64,000 nucleotides of DNA, taken from positions 1 through 64,000 of the forward strand of contig NZ_CANMQD010000001.1 of the NCBI RefSeq assembly GCF_947499945.1, written 5' to 3'. Of this stretch, positions 25,690 to 33,443 are shown piece by piece (position 1 is the stretch's first letter; each line of letters opens with the position of its first letter). The notes under the pieces were generated by a model that saw only the letters and a program-made list of their open reading frames with translations, ran no database searches and was not told the DNA's origin. The stretch comes from an uncultured Sulfitobacter sp. (GTDB lineage: Bacteria; Pseudomonadota; Alphaproteobacteria; Rhodobacterales; Rhodobacteraceae). Made by a program: the position numbers and the translations under genes.

Positions 25690-26178
25690 ATGTGTATTCA
25701 ATCCAAACCTGCGTGCGCCTTGCTCATTGTTTTTCATGGTAACCGAACCTACCTTAAGGACATAAAACCATTCGAGCGAATATCTATACCAGACGAAACA
25801 TCTGATTTTGGCCAAGCTCATTTTCGAGCCACAATTGAGTTTTCTCAGATTCTTATCCGAAGCCTGATCCTCCTAAATGGTGGCGCTGTGTTGGCGATCC
25901 TCACGTTCATTGGCAACTTCGCTGAGCGCCCTGAGATGCAGGGCCAACTCGCCCAAATCTCTGGATCAATCGGCAGTTTTGTTGTCGGTTTGGGCTTGGC
26001 TCTCGTCGGCACCCTCTTGGCCTTCTTAACGATGCTATTCCAACGAGGCAGACTCGGTGAAGGCGCGTCCAAGGCTCTGCATGCAGGGGCGTGGATCGCG
26101 GGCATGCTGACGCTGATCGCAAGCTTTGTCTATTTCGCACTTGGAGCAGACGGAGCGCTAGCGGCCTTTGGCCACTAG
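25690..26178 (+). CDS. Membrane protein of unknown function
   Basis: Protein of 162 residues. After a soluble N-terminus of about 60 residues there are three probable membrane helices: IRSLILLNGGAVLAILTFIGNF, IGSFVVGLGLALVGTLLAFLTMLF and AGAWIAGMLTLIASFVYFALGA. The LILLNGGAVLAILTF type of segment is common in small uncharacterised inner-membrane proteins. The gene is followed 5 nt later by a VTT-domain gene, so the two are probably one operon. The start at 25690 has GAGGGGA upstream; a later start is possible. Confidence 0.55.
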   Translation: MCIQSKPACALLIVFHGNRTYLKDIKPFERISIPDETSDFGQAHFRATIEFSQILIRSLILLNGGAVLAILTFIGNFAERPEMQGQLAQISGSIGSFVVGLGLALVGTLLAFLTMLFQRGRLGEGASKALHAGAWIAGMLTLIASFVYFALGADGALAAFGH

Positions 26179-26183
26179 CCAAG

Positions 26184-26633
26184 ATGGCACTATTCCTTGC
26201 GGCCGTATTCTTAGACACATTCTTGCTCACAGGGATTGTCTTTTTCGGAGTTGCAGTCGGATCGGCGCTAATGACGGTACCCGAGACCGAATTCTTGATC
26301 CTAGCATCAGTGATTTTCTTGGGCACCACTATTGCCTCCTTTACCAACTATTTTTTGGGCAGGATGATCGCCACAAGGACCAACTGGACCCACTCGTCGA
26401 TGGAGCGGCTAAAACGTCAACTTGATGGGACACTTAGCTTGTTTGCGGTTTGTGCGTTGGCAAAATTCGTTCCCTTCACTCGCCCCCTCTTCGGTGCTAT
26501 CGTGGGGCTTCTTCAGGTTCCATTACAACGGCTTCTGTTTGCCGAGCTCACTGCATCGTTGTTTTGGAGCATTTATCTGGCAGCGTTCTTTGAGCTACTC
26601 CCAAATTTTTTGACAGCGTTTGGCGTTATTTAG
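26184..26633 (+). CDS. VTT-domain (DedA/SNARE-associated-like) membrane protein
   Basis: Protein of 149 residues starting at ATG 26184 (MALFLAAV), 5 nt after the previous stop. Features of the DedA/VTT fold: TIASFTNYFLGRMIA (G-x-x-x-x-x-YxxGR-like re-entrant region) and FVPFTRPLFGAIVGLLQVPLQRLLF, which matches the conserved second motif F-P-x-x-R-x-x-x-x-x-x-AG. It is shorter than typical DedA proteins (about 200). The family handles lipid scrambling and membrane homeostasis; a specific role here is unknown. Confidence 0.6.
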   Translation: MALFLAAVFLDTFLLTGIVFFGVAVGSALMTVPETEFLILASVIFLGTTIASFTNYFLGRMIATRTNWTHSSMERLKRQLDGTLSLFAVCALAKFVPFTRPLFGAIVGLLQVPLQRLLFAELTASLFWSIYLAAFFELLPNFLTAFGVI

Positions 26634-26683
26634 GATACTCTTTGCACCGGCTGTTCGGGGTTGGTTGTTGTGTTTCGCTGCCA

Positions 26684-26749
26684 TTAGACAACGGCAGGTG
26701 GTTTTCCGCCAAGCGCAGAATGTGGGCGTTTGTGATTGTAGAACTCGAT
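26684..26749 (-). pseudogene. IS3-family transposase (OrfB) C-terminal remnant
   Basis: The minus-strand frame reads IEFYNHKRPHSALGGKPP and stops at 26684. This is the hallmark C-terminus of IS3-family rve transposases (YNxxRPHxALGxxPP). The frame is closed by a TAG immediately upstream, and no rest of the gene or inverted repeats is nearby, so it is a dead fragment. Confidence 0.65.
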
Positions 26750-26952
26750 CTACTTCCTGATGCCATGGGCACATACGACCGTTTTTGGGAGGGTTCACCA
26801 TACCGGACATTGACGCGCATTCTATGAGCGGCAGCTTTGTCCGCGTAGCCGCCATCAGCGTGTAAAATTGAATCAACCAATCTTCGCAAGCGCAGCGAAT
26901 GGCAGGAAAGAGCCCAACCCGTACCTTGCATTTTCTCGATGCGCGTGCTCGC

Positions 26953-27075
26953 GGCGTGGGAAACCTGCGTGCTGTTCAGCTGTCGCGAGGCCACACAAAT
27001 GTTGATAGCACTGTCAGATTTTTGAGGGTCGAGAGCGAAGACGCGCTGAGCATTTCCGAGAAGATCGACATCTAA
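26953..27075 (+). pseudogene. Tyrosine recombinase C-terminal remnant
   Basis: The plus frame reads GVGNLRAVQLSRGHTNVDST, then VRFLRVESEDALSISEKIDI and stop at 27073. GNLRAVQLLLGHT...STVRYL...DAL is a typical C-terminus of a class of small tyrosine recombinases; here the nucleophile tyrosine position reads F (VRFL). Upstream the match is lost. It is a fragment of a different integrase from the one at 16986. Confidence 0.6.
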
Positions 27076-27350
27076 GAAGTTTGACGAACGGTAGGTGCCG
27101 TTCGTATTTTCGAAGCGGTCGTGATCGTTTGATACTTCTTACGGCCTCTCCGGGCCCAATCTGTGAAACCGTATTTCGTGTCGCTTGCGCACGTGGCACT
27201 GAAAATGCTGCAGGCATACGAATTTCAACGTTGCTTTACTGCAAATCACCAGTCAGTCACGCAAGACGCAGCGGAAAAAAAACAAGCGTATACACACATC
27301 TTGGAAAGTCAATTTTGACATCAGTCTGTGTCTTTCTCAGCAGACGAACT

Positions 27351-28292
27351 TTAAGGGGCATTGAACGTCATGCTAAACACCTTCACGGCATTCCCCGATA
27401 TCGTCACTGATTTCGGAGAGTTACCTTCTCGTACGACATCCACATTGATCTGCCCCTTTCGGCCCATGGCAACACCTTGGACACCAGAGAACCGAAACGG
27501 TCCTTCGTCATCGGCTGCAAAACTGTGCTTTACAAGATAAGCACCCACGGGGCCGTGCGCGTTACCTGTCACGGGGTCTTCAGCTATGCCAATCGCCGGA
27601 GCAAACATACGCCCATAGACCAGATTTTCGTCAGACGTGATGCAAAAAGCGAAGTAGCCGTTGCACTTGATCTCTTTAGATATTTTCGTCAAGGCAGCCA
27701 TGTCGGGTGTTAGCGCATCGACCTGTCCTTTATCGACCAGAGGAACCATGACTTTAGAATGGCCCGTTGAAACGATCTACATTGGAAAGTCATCTTGAAG
27801 GCTTCCATGCCCTTTCAGGGCCTGCACGACGCGTTTGGCAATGGCTGGAGCAAGAGGAGGTTCAAATGTGGGTGCCGCTTGCGTTATCGCAATCCACAGC
27901 TGGCCGTTCTGCGAGGTGATGCGGATTGGCATGAGGCCAGCACCGGTTTTCTGCACCAGTGTTTCATCGGTTACACCTCCCTCTAACGCGCGGACAAAAT
28001 GGGCCGCGATTGCTGCATGCCCGAATGATGGCACTTCTGTCGTCGGCGTAAAAAACCTGATGCGGATGTCATGATCTGGCCCTTTGGGGCGAAAGATAAA
28101 TGCTGTTTCGGAATTGTTGAGTTCACATGCAATGCGCTGCATCTGGGCCGAACTCAGACCATCAACATTGGCGATGAACCCGGCGGGGTTTCCGCTAAAC
28201 GGTTGTGTAGTGAACGAGTCTATTGGTACCCTCGAAGTTTCATGGAAACGACCTTTCAAAAACGTGGCTGGGGTTTCTTTAATAAATATCAA
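27351..28292 (-). pseudogene. PhzF-family isomerase interrupted by an in-frame TAG
   Basis: Two frames in the same register (28292-27777 and 27776-27351) together cover a complete PhzF-like protein of about 300 residues. The first part has the family start (VPIDSFTTQPFSGNPAGF) and NNSETAFIF with the catalytic glutamate. The second has IVSTGHSKVMVPL, EDPVTGNAHGPVGAYL. They are separated only by a TAG at 27779-27777, where a sense codon, probably CAG, is expected. A frame slip is also possible at the N-terminus. PhzF enzymes are epimerase/isomerases of varied substrates. Either it is a young pseudogene or the stop is suppressed; the former is far more likely. Confidence 0.75.
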
Positions 28293-28336
28293 ACACCACT
28301 CTTGATTAAAACTATCTTTTTGGTTATGTAGTTTTT

Positions 28337-28651
28337 ATGAATACCACATCTCAAACTGCACAAGCACTTGCTGCTCTAGGCCATGAAGCCCGCCTCGATG
28401 TCTTTCGCCTCCTCGTTCGGGCAGGTGAAGACGGTCTAATTGTTGGAGACATCGCAGCCCACACCAAGCTACCGCTTTCCACGCTATCACATCACCTCCG
28501 GACCCTCGTCACCGCTGGCTTGGTCAATCAGGAGCGTCGCGGACGCGAGGTTGTGAACCACGCTGACTTTGCCGCGGTACAATCTGCATTGGCTTTTTTG
28601 ACTGCTGAATGCTGTCAGGGTGTTTCACTCGTTCAGGAGGATGCAGCATAA
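28337..28651 (+). CDS. ArsR/SmtB-family transcriptional regulator
   Basis: Protein of 104 residues with the winged helix of ArsR regulators: ALGHEARLDVFRLLVRAGEDGL, then IAAHTKLPLSTLSHHLRTLVTAGLVNQERRGREV. A vicinal cysteine pair near the C-terminus (TAECCQG) could sense arsenite or another thiophilic metal or oxidant, although the classic ELCVCDL site of ArsR is absent. It heads a plus-strand operon with a COG0701 permease and a UspA protein, and diverges from the broken PhzF gene. Like other family members it is expected to repress this operon until the ligand binds. Confidence 0.85.
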   Translation: MNTTSQTAQALAALGHEARLDVFRLLVRAGEDGLIVGDIAAHTKLPLSTLSHHLRTLVTAGLVNQERRGREVVNHADFAAVQSALAFLTAECCQGVSLVQEDAA

Positions 28652-28705
28652 TGCTTGATGCTGCTTTTCTTACTCAAATATAACTATAAAACTGGATATG
28701 ACGTT

Positions 28706-29758
28706 ATGACAGATATTTCCCAAATTCAATATGGACGTAGCGCAATGTTCGCCCGTCGCCTGTGGTCAGACTATCGCGTCTGGCTGACAGCTGCTTTCAT
28801 CCTTGCACTCGTAACCCTTCTTGATCCGGTTCAAGGTGCCGCCAGCCTCGGCTTCATAGCGAAAGCGCTGATGACAACCGCACCCTACCTTTTGCTGTCA
28901 ATCGGACTTGCCGCTTATGCGGGGGCCACGGGGGCCGATGGCCTGATTGCCAAGGCTTTCACGGGCGCCCCTATCGCGATGATCTTTGTGGCCGCTGTTT
29001 TCGGTGGGCTATCGCCGTTCTGCTCATGTGGTGTCATTCCGTTGATCGCAGCACTGCTTGTCATGGGCGTCCCCCTTTCAGCGGTCATGGCATTCTGGCT
29101 GGCATCGCCCGTCATTGATCCATCCATGTTCGCGCTGACGGTTGGCGTTCTTGGGTTTGAGTTCGCCGTTGCCAAGACGATAGCCGCCATCGGTTTGGGA
29201 ATTTCAGGCGGCTTTTTCACACTAATCCTGACGCGGTACGGGGCCTTTGCAGATCCCTTGCGTGAAGGCGTTGGCAATGGTGGATGTGGCGCATCAAATA
29301 TACGCAATCCTAAACCGCCCGTTTGGGTATTCTGGCACGACGTTGATCGCCGCGCAAAATTCACGCGCGAGGCCGTCGGCACAACGCTCTTTCTTGCAAA
29401 ATGGCTCACCTTGGCGTTCCTACTTGAGTCGCTCATGGTCGCCTATGTGCCCGCCAATCTGGTCGCTCAAGCAGTTGGAGGTGAAGGCATCGGTGCAATC
29501 CTTACCGCAACTCTGGTCGGTGTACCTGCCTATTTGAACGGATATGCAGCACTTCCTCTGGTGTCAGGGCTGGTTGAACAGGGTATGGCACCCGGTGCTG
29601 GCCTTGCCTTTCTTGTCGCAGGCGGGGTCACATCGTTACCTGCGGCCATTGCAGTCTGGGCACTGGCCAAACGGTCGGTCTTCTTCCTGTACGTTGCTTT
29701 TGCACTGTCAGGATCACTGGTTAGTGGCTTGCTTTTCCAAGCATGGGTGGGATCATGA
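28706..29758 (+). CDS. COG0701 permease (ArsP/DUF318-like)
   Basis: Integral membrane protein of 350 residues if started at ATG 28706 (MTDISQIQYG); a start at 28658 would add a poorly supported 16 residues. About eight membrane helices in two groups are split by a soluble loop near residue 200 (GGCGASNIRNPKPP). The conserved Cys motif FCSCGVIPL in the first half and the VPAYLNGYAALPL segment in the second mark the COG0701 family, whose ArsP members export organoarsenicals. Being under an ArsR-type regulator supports a metal or toxic-compound role. The substrate is not provable. Confidence 0.75.
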   Translation: MTDISQIQYGRSAMFARRLWSDYRVWLTAAFILALVTLLDPVQGAASLGFIAKALMTTAPYLLLSIGLAAYAGATGADGLIAKAFTGAPIAMIFVAAVFGGLSPFCSCGVIPLIAALLVMGVPLSAVMAFWLASPVIDPSMFALTVGVLGFEFAVAKTIAAIGLGISGGFFTLILTRYGAFADPLREGVGNGGCGASNIRNPKPPVWVFWHDVDRRAKFTREAVGTTLFLAKWLTLAFLLESLMVAYVPANLVAQAVGGEGIGAILTATLVGVPAYLNGYAALPLVSGLVEQGMAPGAGLAFLVAGGVTSLPAAIAVWALAKRSVFFLYVAFALSGSLVSGLLFQAWVGS

Positions 29759-30222
29759 GCGCCCCCGTTAAAACCGAACCCTTCACACATATCTTGTGTT
29801 GGGTCGACGGGTCCGATGAGGCCTGCCGCGCAGCAGAGCGGGCGGCGCATCTCGCCCAAAATATGGGGGCAGACCTGACATTCGTTGCCGTCGGCAAAGA
29901 GCTTGGATTTGATGCAGGCTTCGCGGATTATGCCCAAATTGAGGGAGTGTCAGGCCCGATGCCGCCAGTCACCCAAGGCGATGTCGATGCCTGCCTGCAA
30001 CAAGCTATCGCCATTTCTGCAAAGATCGGGGTTCCAGACGCAAAGCGCATGGTCACAAGCGGCGACGCGGCCGCCGCAATCTGTAGCATCGCACGATCAA
30101 GTGGCACCGACCTCGTTGTCATCCGCAGGTATAAGTCAAATCTTGTCGAACGTCTTTTAGGTGCATCCGTCGCTGATACACTGTCCGACGGATGCGGGTT
30201 TTCTGTTCTGTCGGTGGGCTAA
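29755..30222 (+). CDS. Universal stress protein (UspA family)
   Basis: Protein of 155 residues; the ATG at 29755 overlaps the permease stop (ATGA). It has the UspA fold: HILCWVDGSDEACRAAERAAHLA at the start, a long variable middle, then TSGDAAAAICSIARSSGTDLVVIRRYKSNLVERLLGASVADTL. The usual nucleotide-binding G-x2-G-x9-G(S/T) is only partly kept (RRYKSNLVERLLGAS), so ATP binding is uncertain. Third gene of the ArsR operon. Confidence 0.78.
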   Translation: MSAPVKTEPFTHILCWVDGSDEACRAAERAAHLAQNMGADLTFVAVGKELGFDAGFADYAQIEGVSGPMPPVTQGDVDACLQQAIAISAKIGVPDAKRMVTSGDAAAAICSIARSSGTDLVVIRRYKSNLVERLLGASVADTLSDGCGFSVLSVG

Positions 30223-30320
30223 AGGTTAAGAGCATCGCCCCGCTGCTGTACTTGAGTGAAGACCCGATAGCCTGTTTATGTTAACGGTTTTCAAACGAAT
30301 TTGAAAAGACGAGGCAAACT

Positions 30321-31016
30321 ATGGGACTGAACGGAATTACATATATATCTGATTCAGTTGAAGACTCTGTCTTATCGATCGCGCGCCAGTTTGGCGTTGA
30401 TTACGTCACGCTTCATCTTTTTCGGATCGGGGATGATGCCAAAAACAGCCCATACGTCAGAACGAATTATCCTGACGCATGGGTCAGTCGATATCTGCTC
30501 AACGATTTTGTACGGATTGATCCAGTTTTGCAAAAAGCAAAAACGACAACAGAGCCATTCTGTTGGTCCACGCTCGTTTTTGAGCCTGAACATCTGGGCA
30601 TGATGGAACAAGCGGTCAAACATGGTGTGAGTGCGGCAGGCTTTAGTGTCAGCCATGTCGATGACATTGGCTGTCGCAGTGTGCTGTCATTCAACGCAGA
30701 ACACCCGAAAGGCAACAAAACGTGGGAACCCTTCTTGCAAGAAAACCGTGATCATCTGCGCCTTCTGGCATCGGAAATGCACGAAAAAGGTTTGTCTGAA
30801 CTTTTTGATGACGGCGGCCTGCGGCCGCACTTATCACGGCGCGAAACGGAATGCCTCAAGTGGACCGCTGAGGGCAAGGTTCATACCGAAATCGCAATTA
30901 TTCTCGATTTATCCGAGCACACGGTGCGTGGCTATCTCAAGGAGGCGCGCATCAAATTGGACAGTGTGTCACTCGCCCAAGCGGTGTCTAAGGCCTCATC
31001 GCTGGGACTAATCTAA
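30321..31016 (+). CDS. LuxR-type quorum-sensing regulator (solo)
   Basis: Protein of 231 residues. The N-terminal autoinducer-binding domain keeps key residues of LuxR/TraR: the W-x3-Y of AWVSRYLLNDFVRIDPVL with the D-P pair, and a W in FCWSTLVF. The C-terminal GerE helix-turn-helix reads LSRRETECLKWTAEGKVHTEIAIILDLSEHTVRGYLKEARIKL. No luxI synthase gene is in the window, so it is a solo that may listen to signals made elsewhere in the genome or by other cells. An imperfect dyad at 31103-31120 upstream of the next gene is a candidate target. Confidence 0.85.
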   Translation: MGLNGITYISDSVEDSVLSIARQFGVDYVTLHLFRIGDDAKNSPYVRTNYPDAWVSRYLLNDFVRIDPVLQKAKTTTEPFCWSTLVFEPEHLGMMEQAVKHGVSAAGFSVSHVDDIGCRSVLSFNAEHPKGNKTWEPFLQENRDHLRLLASEMHEKGLSELFDDGGLRPHLSRRETECLKWTAEGKVHTEIAIILDLSEHTVRGYLKEARIKLDSVSLAQAVSKASSLGLI

Positions 31017-31102
31017 GCGATCCTTCGGCGCATAGCGCCTCCTTTTCCCCACCAGAACTGACAGCCCCCTCATCTGAGGGGATTTCGACACTGATCTGTC
31101 TC

Positions 31103-31120
31103 ACCTAACTTCTGACAGGT
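31103..31120 (+). promoter_or_regulatory. Weak lux-box-like dyad
   Basis: ACCT and AGGT half-sites in an 18-bp element (ACCTAACTTCTGACAGGT), 62 bp upstream of the NTF2-like gene and downstream of the LuxR solo. The half-sites are only 4 bp, so this is speculative. Confidence 0.2.
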
Positions 31121-31181
31121 AGCGCACGACGCTCTCACTCTTTGAGCACTGTGCGATCAAGTCAGAAAGGGAGGTTTAACC

Positions 31182-31586
31182 ATGACTATTCAAACTACAC
31201 TTCTTACCGCGATCGAGACTTATTTTGACGCTATTCATCACTGCGACATCGAAAAGTTGAACGCAGTGTTCCACCGCCAATCCAGCCTGTTCGACGCCGA
31301 CAATGGTACCGTCTTTGTGGAAACGATCGACAGCTTCAGCCGCGATGTTGCGAGCCGGCAGTCCCCAGCCAGCGCAGGTCAATCCCGCGAAGCCGAAGTG
31401 CTGATGATCGATTTTCTATCCCCGATTAGCGCAACTGTAAAAATCCGCATTCGCGCGCATCAAAGCATCTTTGTCGATCACTTAGCTTTTGTGAAGGGCG
31501 CAGACGGCTGGCAGATCGTGTCCAAAGTTTGGCATCTGGAAAGCACCTCTGATGTGGATGACCAAACAACAACCAACGCAGCCTAA
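31182..31586 (+). CDS. NTF2-like (lumazine-binding-like) protein
   Basis: Protein of 134 residues with an NTF2/SnoaL-type cone fold: LLTAIETYFDAIHHCDIEKLNAVFHRQSSLFD at the N-terminus, then beta strands ending in FVDHLAFVKGADGWQIVSKVWHLE. This closely resembles the putative lumazine-binding group (PF12893). AGGGAGGTT lies just upstream of the ATG. It is followed 44 nt later by a VOC-fold gene. The catalytic role of these small proteins is usually unknown. Confidence 0.7.
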   Translation: MTIQTTLLTAIETYFDAIHHCDIEKLNAVFHRQSSLFDADNGTVFVETIDSFSRDVASRQSPASAGQSREAEVLMIDFLSPISATVKIRIRAHQSIFVDHLAFVKGADGWQIVSKVWHLESTSDVDDQTTTNAA

Positions 31587-31630
31587 AATCAGCAAATCAA
31601 CACCTAAAACCACTCAAAAAGGAATATCAA

Positions 31631-32011
31631 ATGACCAAAATGAATGCAGTCGGATGGTTCGACATTTACGTAGATGATCTAGATCAGGCCGTTGCCTTTT
31701 ATCAGGAAATGCTTGGAACTAAGCTTGAACCAATGGGGGATCCAACAGGCGAGTCCCAGATGATGAGCTTCCCCGCAGAAATGAGTGCCTATGGCGCAAG
31801 CGGCGCCTTGACCAAGGCCCCCCACGGCAAACCTGGTGTCGGCGGAACGATCGTTTACTTCATGACCGAAGATTGCGCCGTACAACAAGAGCGCGCAATC
31901 AAAGCTGGTGGCCAAGTTATCAGGCCAAAATTCTCAATCGGAGATTTCGGCTGGGTCCTATTGTGCCAAGATACCGAGGGCAACATCATCGGTTTCAACT
32001 CTATGAAGTAG
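31631..32011 (+). CDS. VOC-family (glyoxalase/bleomycin-resistance fold) protein
   Basis: Protein of 126 residues with two beta-alpha-beta-beta-beta modules: VGWFDIYVDDLDQAVAFYQEMLGTKLEP at the start and GGTIVYFMTEDCAVQQERAIKAGGQVI to QDTEGNIIGFNSM at the end. The DxxGNxxGF end is typical of the family, but the first metal-ligand histidine is replaced (GWFDIYV), so a metal-dependent lyase activity is doubtful. AAGGAATATCAA serves as ribosome-binding site. It is probably cotranscribed with the NTF2-like gene, possibly under LuxR control. Confidence 0.78.
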   Translation: MTKMNAVGWFDIYVDDLDQAVAFYQEMLGTKLEPMGDPTGESQMMSFPAEMSAYGASGALTKAPHGKPGVGGTIVYFMTEDCAVQQERAIKAGGQVIRPKFSIGDFGWVLLCQDTEGNIIGFNSMK

Positions 32012-32526
32012 CATGATCACTGCCGTCGGCATTGTGGGCAACCCAACGGTTGCCCACTTTGTAAGTTAGCTTACCATAAGCCTAGAGTAGCCTTTCGTTC
32101 GCATACAGCGAAAGCAAAATTTGAAATGCGCGGCGATCTGCTTCACTGAATGGCAGCGACCACGACATAAGCTGCTTCGTAGAAAAGTAGTCGATACAAA
32201 TGTGAGGAGATGCTGCGTCAGCAAGAGATGCATCTGCACATGTCCGCTTCTAATTGGATCCAGCATCGCGCAGCGAAAGTAAAATTTGGCTTTGGCCTTT
32301 ACCATCTCGCTCGAACGGACGCTTTAATGAGACGTGCCGCATGGTGGTAAAAAATTCGCTGCGCTCATGAATAAATGCTGCGTCAGCGAAGGCAGCAAAC
32401 CGAACGGCGGCTTTGTCCGGCACAGCAGACCTATATACAAGCTGCAGCGAAGGTCCTGTTTCCAGCGCATTGCCTCTGCTGCGATATTGGGTGCTATGAA
32501 AATCACCACAGCCCCAACCAGCAATC
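32012..32526. repeat. Spacer of degenerate intergenic repeats before cassette copy 2
   Basis: No gene is visible in 515 bp. Decayed units include ACAGCGAAAGCAAAATTTG (about 32105), GCGCAGCGAAAGTAAAATTTG (about 32272, in part), and GCAGCGAAGGTCCTGTTTCC (about 32444). Cassette copy 1 is preceded by similar material (2631-3371), so both copies sit next to the same class of repeat. Confidence 0.4.
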
Positions 32527-32709
32527 CTATTCTACCCATTCACCTATTTCATAACCCTTCTCTTTCAGAGATGACTTCACCAGCCTACGGATCATCTCTG
32601 GCCTACTCGGATCATCCCCCTCTTTCGCTATAAGATCGTCGATAGCGTCAAGTGTTTTGGCGTGCATGCGTACGAGAACGCCAGTTGTGTCTCTTTTTGG
32701 AGGTGCCAT
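32527..32709 (-). CDS. Ribbon-helix-helix DNA-binding protein (cassette copy 2, divergent)
   Basis: Protein of 60 residues starting at ATG 32709, with CAGGAAAACC as ribosome-binding site; the TTG at 32724 is less likely. A beta strand (TGVLVRM), first helix (KTLDAIDDLIAKEG) and the core DPSRPEMIRRLVKSSL match the protein at 3372-3563, whose core is PSRPEMIRRMI. It diverges from the cassette genes starting at 32902. Two AT-rich palindromes in the shared promoter region (32733-32746, 32810-32825) are good operator candidates, so it probably represses both directions. Confidence 0.7.
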   Translation of the reverse strand: MAPPKRDTTGVLVRMHAKTLDAIDDLIAKEGDDPSRPEMIRRLVKSSLKEKGYEIGEWVE

Positions 32710-32732
32710 GGTTTTCCTGTTCAAGTGGTTAG

Positions 32733-32746
32733 TGATATTAATATCA
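32733..32746. promoter_or_regulatory. Palindromic operator candidate 1 (TGATATTAATATCA)
   Basis: A perfect 14-bp palindrome 24 bp upstream of the ribbon-helix-helix start. It shares the GATAT/ATATC words with the palindrome at 32810-32825, as expected for paired sites of one dimeric repressor. Confidence 0.5.
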
Positions 32747-32809
32747 AGAGCAATGCGCGTTGCAAGTTAATACAACCCAAACTCAACGTAATGCGCAATT
32801 TACATTTCA

Positions 32810-32825
32810 ATATTGATATCAATAT
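32810..32825. promoter_or_regulatory. Palindromic operator candidate 2 (ATATTGATATCAATAT)
   Basis: A perfect 16-bp palindrome in the divergent promoter region, 77 bp upstream of the first cassette gene. AATATAAT directly downstream could be a -10 element for the rightward promoter. Confidence 0.5.
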
Positions 32826-32901
32826 AATACCTAGATAGCAGATGCCGCGCCAGCTGTAACTGACACGCCATCTTAATCACAGCGATCATCAGGAGATCTC
32901 A

Positions 32902-33378
32902 ATGACTAATTTTGCCAATAACACGCGCGCAGCGCTCCCGACTACCCCCTCCCCATTTTCCCTCAAGAATTTTGAAGAAATCTTGTTTCATATGGAGCGG
33001 ACCATCTTTTTTGATGAAGAGATGCGGCATATGCCCCATCACGACCCTGTCGCAGTCGAGCGCGCTGGTGAAGAGACTGCAGATGCTTGGGTCGCTACAG
33101 AAGCATCAGCACTCGCCTTTCTCCGAGCGCATTCAGGTGCGACGGCCGTGCCGCTGCTGACAGAGACCGCACACAATTTGGTCTCCCTTCTCGACATCGA
33201 GACGGAGGATCACCCCTCTTTGTCCGAGACTATGGAACTTGCCATTGCACGTCGCTCGAAAGCAGCCCGAGGTACCGAGGTCCGGCGCCTACTCGACCGC
33301 GCAGTTCCGCTCCTTTACGGCATCGCCTCTCTGCAAGCCGCATATTTTGAGCGCGCGTTTGCTGAGATCTTGCTCTAA
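32902..33378 (+). CDS. Unknown 158-residue protein, first gene of the cassette (copy 2)
   Basis: Homologue of the protein at 3669-4145 with exactly the same length. Shared blocks: TPSPFSLK, FEE(V/I)L-x-HMERTI, HMPH, ETADAWVATEAS, GATAVPLL, VSLLDIET-x-DHP-x-LSETME, AIARR and LLDRA-x-PLL-x-GIAS at the end. No known motif, signal peptide or membrane segment. AGGAGATCTCA precedes the ATG, almost identical to copy 1. Retention of length and blocks despite many substitutions shows selection on the protein. Function is unknown. Confidence 0.7.
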   Translation: MTNFANNTRAALPTTPSPFSLKNFEEILFHMERTIFFDEEMRHMPHHDPVAVERAGEETADAWVATEASALAFLRAHSGATAVPLLTETAHNLVSLLDIETEDHPSLSETMELAIARRSKAARGTEVRRLLDRAVPLLYGIASLQAAYFERAFAEILL

Positions 33379-33379
33379 T

Positions 33380-33402
33380 GGGCCGCGCTTAAAACGCGGT
33401 CC
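33380..33402 (+). promoter_or_regulatory. 8-bp hairpin between cassette genes 1 and 2 (copy 2)
   Basis: GGGCCGCG and CGCGGTCC pair with one G-U wobble around a seven-base loop (CTTAAAA). It begins 2 nt after the first gene stops. Copy 1 has the same stem (GGACCGCG/CGCGGTCC, 4158-4178), although the surrounding spacer has changed, so the structure appears conserved. Confidence 0.55.
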
Positions 33403-33443
33403 AAAGGCTTCCCCATATTAATAATCTATTGAAGGAGCACATC

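Larger units (their letters stand above)
26634..27350. other. Graveyard segment with transposase and integrase remnants
   Basis: No intact gene in about 700 bp. It contains the tail of an IS3-family transposase (26684-26749, minus), a degenerate intergenic repeat (26892-26910), and the tail of a tyrosine recombinase (26953-27075, plus). The rest, 27080-27350, shows nothing recognisable. Confidence 0.5.

Noticed and set aside
26626-26994. Minus-strand frame of 122 codons as an intact gene
   Set aside because: It mixes the IS3 transposase tail in another register with degenerate repeats; no consistent protein family appears.
32066-32305. Short minus-strand gene between the VOC gene and cassette copy 2
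   Set aside because: The stretch is composed of degenerate intergenic repeats and reads open in several registers by chance.
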